Part shown: positions 36,785 to 46,070 of the stretch, piece by piece
Numbering within the stretch: the first letter of the stretch is position 1
Layout of the letters: each line of letters opens with the position of its first letter
Origin: Pycnococcus provasolii
Lineage: Eukaryota; Chlorophyta; Pseudoscourfieldiophyceae; Pseudoscourfieldiales; Pycnococcaceae
Direction: 5' to 3'
Assembly (NCBI GenBank): GCA_938743325.2
Contig: OW568864.1
Location: forward strand, 124,001 to 188,000
DNA length: 64,000 nucleotides
Notes under the pieces: generated by a model
The model's database searches: none
What the model saw: the letters and a program-made list of their open reading frames with translations, nothing else
Told to the model about the DNA's origin: nothing
Program-made: the position numbers and the translations under genes

Positions 36785-38218
36785 TCAATCGATCAACTCA
36801 ACCGCGACGGGAAGCTTGCGATTGCGCGCGGGCACTGAAAGGTACGCAATGACCGCAAGCGCGCTCACGGCTACGCCGATGAGCTGCGTGCGCTTGCGTG
36901 CAAGTACCATCAGCCCGAGGCACAGGGAAATGGGGATCGTGACGAAGATTGCCACAGCAACGTTCGATTGCAAGGGCACCTTGAACGGACGGTCCATGTT
37001 CTTTTCCTTAAGGCGGAGCACGTAGAAGGCGCCGAACTTGAGGACCGTGCTCGCGCAGTAGAGGAACATCTCGAGCTCCGCTATTTCGCTGAAGTCGAGC
37101 ATCACGGAGAGACTAATGATCGTGGCATTGGCCGTCAGCGCGATCCAAGGTGTCTCGTACTTCGGGTGCAGCTTGGCAAATATGCTCGGCACAGTCCCAA
37201 CCTTGGCCATCGCGCAGAGGAACCAGCTCGTCGTACATAGCATCGAGCAGAGCAATCCGAGAGTGCTTATGGCAGCCCCGACGAGAAAGGCCGACTGCAG
37301 CGCCTTACCGCCCACCTTCAGTCCAACGAGGACGAAATGGCCATCCGCCCATTCTTCGTGGTCAGTTGCCACGCTCACGCCAACCGCGACTGCGAGCGTG
37401 TCCACGACGATCGTTCCCAAGCACGAGACTGCAAGCGCTCGAGGAATTGTGCGCGTTGGATCCTTCACCTCGCCACTGATTGCGCCAATGAAGTCGTAGC
37501 CAGACGTATTCCACAGCAGGATCGTGACAAAGTTGCGCCAATCCACCTTATCGAGCGGCAGGGCACGCGTGAGGTGGTCTGTGTGGATGGAGGGCGCGCC
37601 GAAAACGATCATGGCGAGGAACGGCATAAGTCCGATGACGCTGATTGCTACGGAGATGTCACCTACGCCACCCGCGCCACCGCGTATATTCACGACAAGG
37701 AACATCAGCACCGCGGTCAGGCATAGCATGAATCGCTCGTGCGGGGCGAACTCCTTCTGGTACAGCGCGAGGCCCAGATAGTCGACGAACATGGCTGGAT
37801 ATACAGCGCACTCGAACGTGTTGCAGAAAAACGTCCAGAAGCTGTTTTGAAAGCTCCAGAAGCTGCCGAGAGCACGGTCAATCCAGATGATGTGTCCTCC
37901 GTTTTCTGTTCAGGTGAAGGTTAAGCGTAGAGTTAGTGGTTGTTTTTGTTTACGCACCCACGGGGACTGGTTCAACGTAAGCTTACCCGCGATGGCTGTT
38001 GACAGCTCTCCAGTCACGAGCGCGATGGGTGCGCTCCAAATGAACGGCACGACCAGCAGGCCGAGGAGCGTTAGTGCTGCCCCCCCTGATCCGATGCACT
38101 CCTCAAATCCGTACGGTCCTGCGCTGGTACCAGCCATAAGCATGGCGACGACGCGGAGGAGCGTCAGGTTGCGCTGAGGCAGTGTGGACACTGCCCCTCC
38201 GTTCTCTTCGTCTGCCAT
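36785..38218 (-). CDS. APC-family polyamine/amino-acid transporter (PUT type), copy 2, spliced
   Basis: Two exons, 37987-38218 and 36785-37905, joined across an 81-nt GT-AG intron (37906-37986, donor GTAAGC, acceptor AACAG) give 450 residues. The join restores STAIAENGGHIIW, the conserved PUT-family helix sequence, which confirms the splice. SAGPYGFEE and LLWNTSGYDFIGAISGEV are further family motifs. It is shorter at the N-terminus than copy 1. TTACA lies 30 nt past the stop. Copy 1 is intronless, so the pair differ in gene structure as well as sequence. Confidence 0.88.
37906..37986 (-). other. Spliceosomal intron in transporter copy 2
   Basis: 81 nt, GTAAGC donor and CAG acceptor on the minus strand, phase 1. 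It was identified because the flanking reading frames join into an unbroken PUT-family motif. Confidence 0.9.
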
Positions 38219-38655
38219 ATTTCTAGGTGGGTCGTAGCTAGAGGAGCGGGCCGGCCATCTTGCGCGTCACAGATGACATCGTCCAGTGCATTGGCGTCGT
38301 GAAGAAAAAGAGATGTTCCAGTCGAGAGAAGGCAGCGGTGCAACCTAAGGTAAGCCTTCTGTCTGTGCAAGACCATGCAAGACGGTCGAAGGAATGACCA
38401 GATCACATTGATCACGAGAAACGAAACGAGTGAGTTCACTGCGGAGACCTCATTTTACTGCGGTCTGCGGAGAACAGCTTCGAAGGAACAGTGATCTGAC
38501 AGCCTATGTACCTAAAATTTACCACCCTCTGTTTCTTTAACATTTGTCCCCCCCCCTCCCCCCCATCCTACCACCCAATGCACCGGAGGGTCTCGACTTA
38601 ATTTATGGGTAATTCCCTTGTCTTACATCGGCAAGTTATAACCAGAGTGCCATGA
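38219..38655. other. Intergenic, about 440 bp
   Basis: Promoter side of transporter copy 2, then a C-rich run (about 38549-38567). I searched for upstream exons of the lyase fragment here and found none. Confidence 0.5.
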
Positions 38656-39096
38656 GCGAGCAAGAAGTGGGAGGAGGATTTGAGTAATCATGCGTTCAAG
38701 GCGGACATGAAGGCGGCAATTTCCGAAATCCTTGCCGACCCGAAGTTGAACAAGGGAGGCACGGCGCAAATGTACGGAATGGTGGCAAGCGTTCCTGACG
38801 CGAGTCTTGTGGAGGATTTCATCGTCGCGTACCTGAGCGACACATATACGTTGAAGAGTAAGTAGACTACTTTACAGATGAGAGAGGTCTACAGAGTGAG
38901 TCGCAGAGTGAAAGAGGTTTTATCATTATTACAGATTTATTTTTAAGAAAAGAATGAGATGGGATTAGTGTTTCTTGCAGAAGCCGCCAAAAAGCCGACT
39001 TTTGGTGAATGGGCGACTGTTCAGTCGGACAAAATAAAGTACACTCCATCACCTAGAAAAACGCCTTGCCGCTCTGGTTCTCGATGTACAGCATGA
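38656..39096 (+). pseudogene. Orphan 3' end of a sphingosine-1-phosphate lyase gene
   Basis: Two exons, 38656-38857 and 38981-39096, with a 123-nt GT-AG intron (GTAAGT donor, TTGCAG acceptor), encode about 105 residues. MKAAISEIL, then DPK..KGGTAQMYGM, DASLVEDFIVAYLSDTY and a Lys-rich tail match the C-terminus of PLP-dependent S1P lyase (SGPL1/DPL1). The other 450 residues, including the PLP-lysine region, are absent upstream, where the transporter gene runs the other way. No ATG precedes the frame. It keeps an intron, so it is not a processed copy; a truncated segmental duplicate is likeliest. The last 44 bases overlap the ELIP gene antisense. Confidence 0.65.
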
Positions 39097-39550
39097 GCGA
39101 GAGACCAAGCATGGCAAGGCGACCGTTTACCAACTCCGCCTTGCTGTTGAACGGCCCCATCGGTTCGTCAATGGCTCCCTTCATGATGGGGATGAGCGAG
39201 GCGGCGGCAAAAAGCATAGCAGTTCCGATGACGGGAACGGTCGCGTCACCGAATTGCTGAGAAACCGTCTCGTGCGTGCTCACCTCCGCGCCAAACGCCG
39301 CGACGAACGCCACCATAGCGAGTCGTCCGTTGATTTTCTCCGGTCCCGCACCGGCGAATCCCATGGCTTCCGCGAACGTCACCTTTTTCAGCTCGACGGG
39401 CGGCTTGACGTACGGCGACGCGGACGCATTCTTAGACGAAGGATCAGAAGCGACGGCTGATGGCGGTGTAAGACGACGGGCAGCACGAGTAACACGAGCG
39501 CCACGAGCAAGAATAGTAGGGCGAGTATTGCAAAGAGACATGGAAGGCAT
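39053..39550 (-). CDS. ELIP / LHC-like three-helix thylakoid protein
   Basis: 165 residues from ATG 39550; a longer open frame upstream lacks any ATG and is low-complexity leader. The first 45 residues form a plastid transit-like leader (Arg/Ala/Thr-rich). Helix 1 (EKINGRLAMVAF) and helix 3 (ELVNGRLAMLGL) carry the E-x2-NGR chlorophyll-binding motif, with a middle helix around PVIGTAMLFAAASLIPI. Early light-induced proteins of this form bind pigments and protect photosystems under high light or during assembly. Light or stress induction is expected from the family, not visible here. Confidence 0.9.
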   Translation of the reverse strand: MPSMSLCNTRPTILARGARVTRAARRLTPPSAVASDPSSKNASASPYVKPPVELKKVTFAEAMGFAGAGPEKINGRLAMVAFVAAFGAEVSTHETVSQQFGDATVPVIGTAMLFAAASLIPIMKGAIDEPMGPFNSKAELVNGRLAMLGLSLMLYIENQSGKAFF

Positions 39551-40112
39551 CGTGGCACGTGGTGAAGTTAAGAATGAAGAGTGAGGACTTGAAAAGGGAG
39601 TGATGAGAAGGTTCTTTCTGACGCGTCGAGTAAAAATACAGGGACGTGGTTGGTTTTTGTGGTTCTGTTTGAGGTTCGGAAGAGGTATCCCCTTCCCCTT
39701 CCCCCAGAAAAACGGAGAACAACTGGTGGTTGTGGTCACTCGGTGTTGATATTCGCGTTGTTCCCTTTTCACTCCCCCTTCCGTCACCAACCAACCAACC
39801 AACCTACAGTACCTCTCAGGCACCTCTCAGGTTGGTACGGTAGTAAGTTAGGGGTTGGTTTCGTGGGAGCATGTTCCCCGGACGGGTTAGGGTTTTAACT
39901 TCCGAATGGGTTAGGGTTAGGGTTAGGGTTAGGGTTAGTGGGATCCCAATATTGGGGGGGTGTTGGGAGTTTGAGTTTTACCGGGTCCCGGGGGTGGATT
40001 TCTGACCAGTCGACGACTATCTTATTCTTACCCACATTGGGAGAGAGAGGTCGTAAAACGGAGAAGTTCGTCGATCTGCCCCATCACAGCCCATCACCTC
40101 ATTTCACTCGTC
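39551..40112. promoter_or_regulatory. Divergent promoter region between ELIP and PsbP-like genes
   Basis: 562 bp between two head-to-head thylakoid-protein genes; shared light regulation is possible (inference). It contains the longest TTAGGG array in the window at 39908-39938 and an ACCAACCAACC repeat near 39788. Confidence 0.5.
39908..39938 (+). repeat. Interstitial TTAGGG array
   Basis: Four to five perfect TTAGGG units, with another single unit 20-25 bp upstream. It lies about 175 bp upstream of the PsbP-like start codon. Confidence 0.85.
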
Positions 40113-40934
40113 ATGCTCGTCTGCAACAAGTCGTCCGTGTCGGTTCAGGCTACCCCTCAGAAGTCGGCTCGCCTTAGCTTGTTGTCAACGTCTTGCTGCA
40201 GGAGCAGCAGGAGGAGGAGCAACACGGTACTTGTCACGTCGTGTCGGTCACAGCCTCTGTTGCAGTCGGAGTCGCGACGCGATTTCTTATTTCAGATCCC
40301 TGCCGCTTTTACTGCCGCTGCCTTTGGGACGGCACTTGCTCCACCCCAACCCGCTCTCGCGGCGTACGGACAGAAGGCGAACGTGTTCGGGGAGAGGACA
40401 AACTCCACCGAGTACTACAACCTCAACGGGGATGGATTCGACGTGAACATTCCGGCAAAGTACGTGCCAACACGCGAGCGCGAATTCGGACGCGAAACGC
40501 TCGCCATGTACACCGATTCGTTCGACATCATCACGACACTCAGCATATCGCGATTCGACAGATTTGGTAAGAAGAAGTCTGTGAAGGATTTTGGTTCGAT
40601 GGAGGCGATGATTGACAAAATTGCGTTCGTCCTCGGTACGCAGTCTTATCAAGGAAACACGTCGTCGGAGGGTGGTTTCGCCACGAACAGTGTTCTGCAA
40701 GCAACGCTAGTGGACAGTTCGGAGGAGGAGCGCAACGGAAAAACCTACTACTTCTACAACTTCCTCAGCAGAACAGCGGATGGCGATGAGGGTGGCAAGC
40801 ACCAGCTCGTCGCGCTTGCCGTGGGCGGCGACGGCTATCTCTACTGCTACAAAATTAGCGTCGGCGAGAAGCGATGGATCAAGGGAGGATCAACGCTAAC
40901 AATCGGCTCGTGGAAGTCATTTAACGTTGCGTAA
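40113..40934 (+). CDS. PsbP-domain thylakoid lumen protein
   Basis: 273 residues. A bipartite leader: a Ser/Arg-rich plastid transit region (1-50), then a twin-arginine signal (SRRDFLF, Arg55-56), a hydrophobic stretch and an ALA-A cleavage site after residue 83, so export is by the Tat pathway to the thylakoid lumen. The mature part has the PsbP beta-sandwich pattern (YYNLNGDGFDVNIPAKY...; ...GKTYYFYNF...; KISVGEKRW). PsbP-domain proteins assist photosystem II or I or NDH assembly. I cannot assign a specific PPD subfamily. The mTERF gene follows tail-to-tail with 56 bp between. Confidence 0.88.
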   Translation: MLVCNKSSVSVQATPQKSARLSLLSTSCCRSSRRRSNTVLVTSCRSQPLLQSESRRDFLFQIPAAFTAAAFGTALAPPQPALAAYGQKANVFGERTNSTEYYNLNGDGFDVNIPAKYVPTREREFGRETLAMYTDSFDIITTLSISRFDRFGKKKSVKDFGSMEAMIDKIAFVLGTQSYQGNTSSEGGFATNSVLQATLVDSSEEERNGKTYYFYNFLSRTADGDEGGKHQLVALAVGGDGYLYCYKISVGEKRWIKGGSTLTIGSWKSFNVA

Positions 40935-40990
40935 GAAAACAAAGTAATAGTTTACAAGCGCTTTGTTTTTTTTTTCTCTCTGTAGGTTAT

Positions 40991-42916
40991 TCAAACCTTC
41001 AAATCTGAGTCCACTTTCCTCTTCTTTGCCCGAATCTCCTCGTCCGTGACATCCAACTCCATATCAGTGAACTTGTCGCCAAAGTCTTTCATACTCATCG
41101 ACGCGATGTACCGCGGCGAATAGCGCCAGAGAAGGTCGAGCCTTTCCAGCAGCTCAGAACGAGGCCTGATTCGATTCTCGAACGAATGTTTCGCCGCGGC
41201 GATCGCCTGAGCGACGGTTGCGTTCGGGTATAGCCTGAGAATATAGCTCACCGTCGGACGCAGCTTCTTCTCCAGGCTGTAGCCAAAGACGTGAGGGTGA
41301 TTTGCAAGCACTTCCGCCACCGCCTCGCGCTTCATGCCAAGGTCCTCCTCGAGATACTCGAATGTCTTCACGAGGTTGTCCTCAATAGAGTATCCGAGCA
41401 TCGCAGGGTAATTGCTCAGCGCCTTGGTGAACGTCTCGTCACTCCAGCCGAGAAAGTCCTTGAGGAATTTCGCCTTGTACCGCAGCGTGTCCTCGGCGTA
41501 CGCTAGTGGTATGACGGCAATGCGCTTGGCAATCACCTCGTAGCTCAGGCCAAACTCCTCGTGATAGAACTTCACCTTTTCCTTGAGCACCCCCAGGCTT
41601 GGCATGAGCGTCTGCGGCTTGTACAGGATGAGAAGGCGAAACGCTCGTGTATTCACGCCAAGCTCATCCCTGAAGAATCTTCGCTTCGCCTCGAGATTGT
41701 CTTTGGCATTCAAGTTCACGAGCATCGGCTGCAGCGTCAGCATGGATGCAAGCTCCGGGGGAAGGACTTCGCACTTTGCGAAAAAGTCGATGCTCTCCTG
41801 GATGCGCTCCGTGCGTAGTCCAAGCATGTATGGGTTGCTCAGGATCGCCTTGCGCATCTGCTTGTCGTTGAACTTCACTGTCTTGCGAAGATATTCCACC
41901 TTCGGGCGCAGGTTCGTGTCGACGTCGAGAGAAACGAGCGTGGAGAAGATGCACAAAAGTTTCTTGAACTCCTTCTCGCTCATGCCCACCTCCTCGATGA
42001 AGAAGTGCTTCACGGGCAAAACCTTCTCCGCCATACGCTCGTGGTTCACCAGCATGTAGCCCTGCCTGCGGAACGTCTCCTTCACCTGCTCGTCAGACAG
42101 GCCGTAGCTTTCAGTGAGCGCCTCCGCGGCGGGCACGAGCTTTTCTGCGACGTCGTACGTGAGGCACCTGGGATTTTTCATCGCGAGTTTACGAAACTCG
42201 GCAGACGTCAGGTCAGCCATCTTTCTGAGGTATGCGACTGTCTCGCGTAGCTTGTCAAGTTTGTCGCCGGCGCCAAGCAGGTGCGGGTACTTGGCGAAGA
42301 TGACGTGCAAGTTTTCTTCGGAAAACCCGAGTTCGTCGCGAAGGTACGTCAGCACCATCGTGACTTGTGCTGGTTCGTACAGTGCGAGCCTTGGGTATGC
42401 GTCGAGCAGGCTATCGGCAAAGTCGACGCCGAGGTGGTCTTCCACCGCTTTTTTGATTTCGTTTCTTGACTTTGTGCACCTGATGGTGCGCACCTTGAGT
42501 GGCTGCTGCTTGGGTAGTTTTGTTCTCTGCGAATCTTTGACAGTCTTTTGAGAGGAGGATGACTTGGGAGGCGACGCTCCTGCTGCTGCTGCTGTTACTG
42601 CGTCTGCGTGCCTAGGACTTGTTGTGTCTTCGTCGTCGTCGTGGTTCATTTGACGTTGCTTTCGCCTTGTTTGTTTTTCCTTTGGGTGTGGCTGTGGCTC
42701 AACAGCCCTGGCGCACTGCACGATGACCGTCTTCCGAGGCATCGAAGCACGAGGCACCCACCCCATTTCTGGGACACCACCACCCATGAACCAGCAATCC
42801 CTAACCCTACTACCCACAGGCACATGGAATGAACGCGAAGAATGAGCACGAGAAGACGAACGTGAGTGTCCTTGAAGTGACGAGGACGAGAATGAGAACG
42901 AGGATAACGACGCCAT
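40991..42916 (-). CDS. mTERF-family organelle protein
   Basis: 641 residues. The Ser/Arg/His-rich N-terminus (about 45 residues) looks like a plastid transit peptide. A poorly conserved basic region up to about 150 is followed by at least eight mTERF motifs, each a Leu/Pro-rich helix pair (for example LLDAYPRLALY, VIFAKYPHLLG, ALSNYPAMLGY, VLANHPHVFGY). mTERF proteins bind organellar DNA or RNA and act in transcription termination, splicing or ribosome assembly. TTACA lies 34 nt past the stop. Confidence 0.9.
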   Translation of the reverse strand: MASLSSFSFSSSSLQGHSRSSSRAHSSRSFHVPVGSRVRDCWFMGGGVPEMGWVPRASMPRKTVIVQCARAVEPQPHPKEKQTRRKQRQMNHDDDEDTTSPRHADAVTAAAAGASPPKSSSSQKTVKDSQRTKLPKQQPLKVRTIRCTKSRNEIKKAVEDHLGVDFADSLLDAYPRLALYEPAQVTMVLTYLRDELGFSEENLHVIFAKYPHLLGAGDKLDKLRETVAYLRKMADLTSAEFRKLAMKNPRCLTYDVAEKLVPAAEALTESYGLSDEQVKETFRRQGYMLVNHERMAEKVLPVKHFFIEEVGMSEKEFKKLLCIFSTLVSLDVDTNLRPKVEYLRKTVKFNDKQMRKAILSNPYMLGLRTERIQESIDFFAKCEVLPPELASMLTLQPMLVNLNAKDNLEAKRRFFRDELGVNTRAFRLLILYKPQTLMPSLGVLKEKVKFYHEEFGLSYEVIAKRIAVIPLAYAEDTLRYKAKFLKDFLGWSDETFTKALSNYPAMLGYSIEDNLVKTFEYLEEDLGMKREAVAEVLANHPHVFGYSLEKKLRPTVSYILRLYPNATVAQAIAAAKHSFENRIRPRSELLERLDLLWRYSPRYIASMSMKDFGDKFTDMELDVTDEEIRAKKRKVDSDLKV

Positions 42917-43378
42917 GCTAAAGGTTTAACCAAAAGCTTTTAAAAGGGGGAAGAGCAACCCTAAGCGGAGCAGGTACCAACAATAATGACGCCACTGGCC
43001 TACAAAGACTGGGAATGAGAATGAGAGGGGAAAAAACCCAGAAAACAGGGAGGGCAACACGGGGGACGGGGGGAAGGGAAGGGTGTTTCTTTCTGCGACC
43101 CTCCCTCGAGAAGGCGTCCTTTCCCGAGGGCTTCTTGCCCGGCCCCTCGCTGCTCGGCCCTTCTCCGCCTCACACCAATTGGAGAGGATAGGAGGAGAAT
43201 AGGCGTGTTATCCGCAGTAATAACCCTAGCCCTAACTGGAAACCCTAACCCTGAGGGGTTACAGGTGTGCCTTGCCTCTGGCCTCTGGCCTCTTGCCTGG
43301 CCTTCGCCGGCCGCAAAGAAACGAACCGGCCGGCTGGGCTGTGGCAAGAAGACAACTTGGCAAGTCTTTTACGGCGAC
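42917..43378. other. Intergenic, about 460 bp, divergent
   Basis: Head-to-head spacer. It has CCTCCC-rich sequence and CCCTAA-type telomere-like units at about 43220-43256. A reading frame continues from 43205, but it opens at GTG and has no ATG before 43379. Confidence 0.5.
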
Positions 43379-45277
43379 ATGGTGACCAGAATGGTGTCGT
43401 CGTCGTATGGTGCGTCTTCCATATTGCACAATATATTGTTTCTCGCAGTCATTTTATCTCTTCTTCTTCTCTGCTTGACGTTGACTTCAGCCAACCACGA
43501 CGGACCGCGTTTTCCCGCAGACAACTACTACCTCCAAACACTCGGACTCGAGTGCCACACCGGAAACGCGTACAACCCCGTGTACGGAGGGGAGGCGCAC
43601 AACAACTTTCGAATCAAAGATACCGTCTTAAGCGAAGACCAGAAGGCAATCAAAGTCACCGCGGACCTCAGGACGACGGGAAGGGCCGCCGTCACGGGAG
43701 AGTGGACGACAGTCCTGTCGAAGGACCTCAGAGCCTATCGAGGAGCGAAGTGCTACATGGACGTCATGGCCGAGGGAGGGGAGGCGCTCGCGGCTGGACC
43801 GTGCGAGCTGAACACGGACGCGAACGGCGGCGCGGAGTTCGTGCTAAACCTCGAGGAACCACTGCCACACGTCATCGGAGGACCGAGCTTCACCAACTAC
43901 CACGTCGCCGTCGAATTCGCAGTCAACGCCGACGATGTGGGCATCTGCGTCGCAGAACTCAGCGACCACTTCCACATCCCCAACCAGAGACGCGTCGCCG
44001 CACAGGCAAGGCTTGTCACCAAGGTGTCTGCCAAGAGCCCCGCTGGAGACGCGGCGCAATCCGTCCCGGCACCCGCGGGGCTCGTCGCTAAGTATGAAAG
44101 CATACAGGCGGTGCGTGCGGACGTGAACGCGAACACGGGTGCATTCAAGGCTGCCGCGCGTCTCGATCGCACCACCACCATCCCTGGTGCGAACGCCGCG
44201 TCGCCGTGTGATGCCGCAATTACGGCGGACGTGTCCGTGACAACCATCGACGGAAAGCCCGTCGACGCGCTGGACATTCCCGTGGCGCTGAGCTCGGCGC
44301 CGACGGAACGCAGCACTTGCATGCGTATCGATGTCACGTTCCGCGGCCCTGGTGCTTCGGGCGGCGGGCTCACGTCGGCGTCGGAGAGTGCCGGCGCAAG
44401 GTGGAAGGCGGACCCGTACCTTCTTTTCCGCGAGGCGACGCGCAGCAACGGCGCCGTTCGATCGGACTACCCGTCGTTGCATCGCCTGTGGCTTTGGGAT
44501 GCTGAAACCATCGACACGGCAATCGCACCGAATAGCTACCTCGCGGAATTGATGCCCGAGTTATGCAGCATGGAAGGGGTTTACGATGGAAATGCGGAGG
44601 CCAACAACGAGGGCCCGCTCACGGGGCGAAAGTTCTCGGCGCTCTACCGCGCATTCAACGGTGGGTGGAAGCTCGTAACCGCGGTGGCACCGGGCGGCGA
44701 GACAGATGACACTGCAAGCTTGGCGTTTCCGTTCTGGATGCAGGGTGGCTGTGGGACGCCTGGAAAGGTGAGCAACGACACATCGTGTGGAGCCGGCCAA
44801 GGTGACGTTCCCTTGCTCATGGAGGAAATCATGGCCTCTGAGAGCCGATCGTGCGCCCTTGGAACGACGTGGTGCGCCAAGGATGTTGCCGCGGAACCAG
44901 GATGCAGCTCAAATTCCGTCTCGGTGCAGTCGAAGGGCAGTACTGCATCGACGTCGACGTCGTCGACGACCACGACCACGACGTCAACATCAGCATCAGC
45001 AGGAGGAGAGGCCACCACCACCACCACCACCACCACCGAAGCAACAGGAACAACATCATCAACCACCGCCGCATCGTCGCCGTCGCCTGTGAGCGTGCCA
45101 ATCAACGTGTTCAATCCGTCGCCTTCTAGTGCGCCGACGACATATACCCCTGCACCAGCCGCGGAGGTCACAACCACCGCCGGATCTTTTTCGAAATCTT
45201 CGGCGCGTGCGACGTCGCGAGCGCTCGCGCTCGTCATGGCAGGCATGGCTGGTGTTTATCTAAGATTGCTCATTTAG
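43379..45277 (+). CDS. Secreted, mucin-like, probably GPI-anchored cell-surface protein
   Basis: 632 residues from ATG 43379. A strong signal peptide (ILFLAVILSLLLLCLTLTSA) is followed by a cysteine-containing ectodomain of about 500 residues with no family I recognise. Then comes a Thr/Ser-rich stretch with a (Thr)n tract encoded by an ACC repeat (about 45013-45041), a likely O-glycosylated stalk. The C-terminus is a short hydrophobic segment (ALALVMAGMAGVYLRLLI) with a Ser/Ala small-residue site before it, the pattern of a GPI-attachment signal. Function unknown; cell wall or surface coat is inferred. Confidence 0.7.
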   Translation: MVTRMVSSSYGASSILHNILFLAVILSLLLLCLTLTSANHDGPRFPADNYYLQTLGLECHTGNAYNPVYGGEAHNNFRIKDTVLSEDQKAIKVTADLRTTGRAAVTGEWTTVLSKDLRAYRGAKCYMDVMAEGGEALAAGPCELNTDANGGAEFVLNLEEPLPHVIGGPSFTNYHVAVEFAVNADDVGICVAELSDHFHIPNQRRVAAQARLVTKVSAKSPAGDAAQSVPAPAGLVAKYESIQAVRADVNANTGAFKAAARLDRTTTIPGANAASPCDAAITADVSVTTIDGKPVDALDIPVALSSAPTERSTCMRIDVTFRGPGASGGGLTSASESAGARWKADPYLLFREATRSNGAVRSDYPSLHRLWLWDAETIDTAIAPNSYLAELMPELCSMEGVYDGNAEANNEGPLTGRKFSALYRAFNGGWKLVTAVAPGGETDDTASLAFPFWMQGGCGTPGKVSNDTSCGAGQGDVPLLMEEIMASESRSCALGTTWCAKDVAAEPGCSSNSVSVQSKGSTASTSTSSTTTTTTSTSASAGGEATTTTTTTTEATGTTSSTTAASSPSPVSVPINVFNPSPSSAPTTYTPAPAAEVTTTAGSFSKSSARATSRALALVMAGMAGVYLRLLI

Positions 45278-46070
45278 TAATTTACTTTACAGTACTTTAC
45301 TTTGTCCAAGATAGCTAACAATCGCTACCAGACGATGTGACCCCCATCGAAAAAGTCCGTGCCCGCAAGCATCCAAGGCACGCGCTCGCGCATGCGACGG
45401 ACGTTCTCGCACTGCACCTCCGCGGGGACGATCTCCGCGTGCGTCAGCCAGAATGCGCTTAACGTAGGACGCGCGCCGATCTGAGCCTGCGCCCAAACAC
45501 TGTCGATGCATCCGGCTGTCTTCATACAGATATGTAGACTAAGGTTAAAAAATGAACCAGGGGTTCTAAACCCCAACCCCAACCACCTACCTTCCTACCC
45601 AAACCACGGTCGCTGAACCCGTTCGCCAAATCACAGGTCCCTGGACTGGAACAGGTCAGGCATCAGGCATCGGCCAACGCAACACAACCAACAGTTAATC
45701 GATTCCGTGATGCCTACTCACTTTGAAGTTGACCATCCATCCTCACCTTGACCATCCTTGATCCCGTTCCCTCCTGGTCCCTGGAGGTGTTGTCGATCGC
45801 ATTGATCGTGTTGTTGTTGCTCACAAGACCACAAGGCAAAAGGGCGTTCCCGACGTGGTTGCTTGTGGTCGGCATCCCAGTACTGTACCTGTACGGGTAG
45901 TTCTACAGTGGTGTTCCTCTTCGCCTGTTCTCAGGTGTTCGTGTTCGTGTTCGTTCTCAGGCAGTCAGTCAGGTGTCTCATCAGGTGTCTCAGGGGCCAG
46001 CCACTGAGCCACCTCGTCCTCGGGTCGGCTTCTCAAGGTTGCAACAAACACTTGCAAACACTTGCTCTGT
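45278..46070. other. Intergenic, about 790 bp
   Basis: It contains the possible minus-strand exon listed next. The rest is low-complexity, with a GTTCGTGTTC-type repeat at 45935-45955 and TCAGGTGTCTCA repeats at 45967-45992. No tRNA or other gene recognised. Confidence 0.45.
45325..45545 (-). other. Possible terminal coding exon, unassigned
   Basis: The open frame ends in a stop at 45325 and has the composition of a real protein end (WAQAQIGARPTLSAFW, VRRMRERVPWMLAG, FFDGGHIVW). The upstream side offers AG acceptors near 45528-45536 and a GTAGGTGG donor-like site near 45590, but no convincing upstream exon. I recognise no family. Confidence 0.3.

Noticed and set aside
39908-39938. Chromosome end
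   Set aside because: The TTAGGG array is only about 30 bp and has ordinary genes on both sides.
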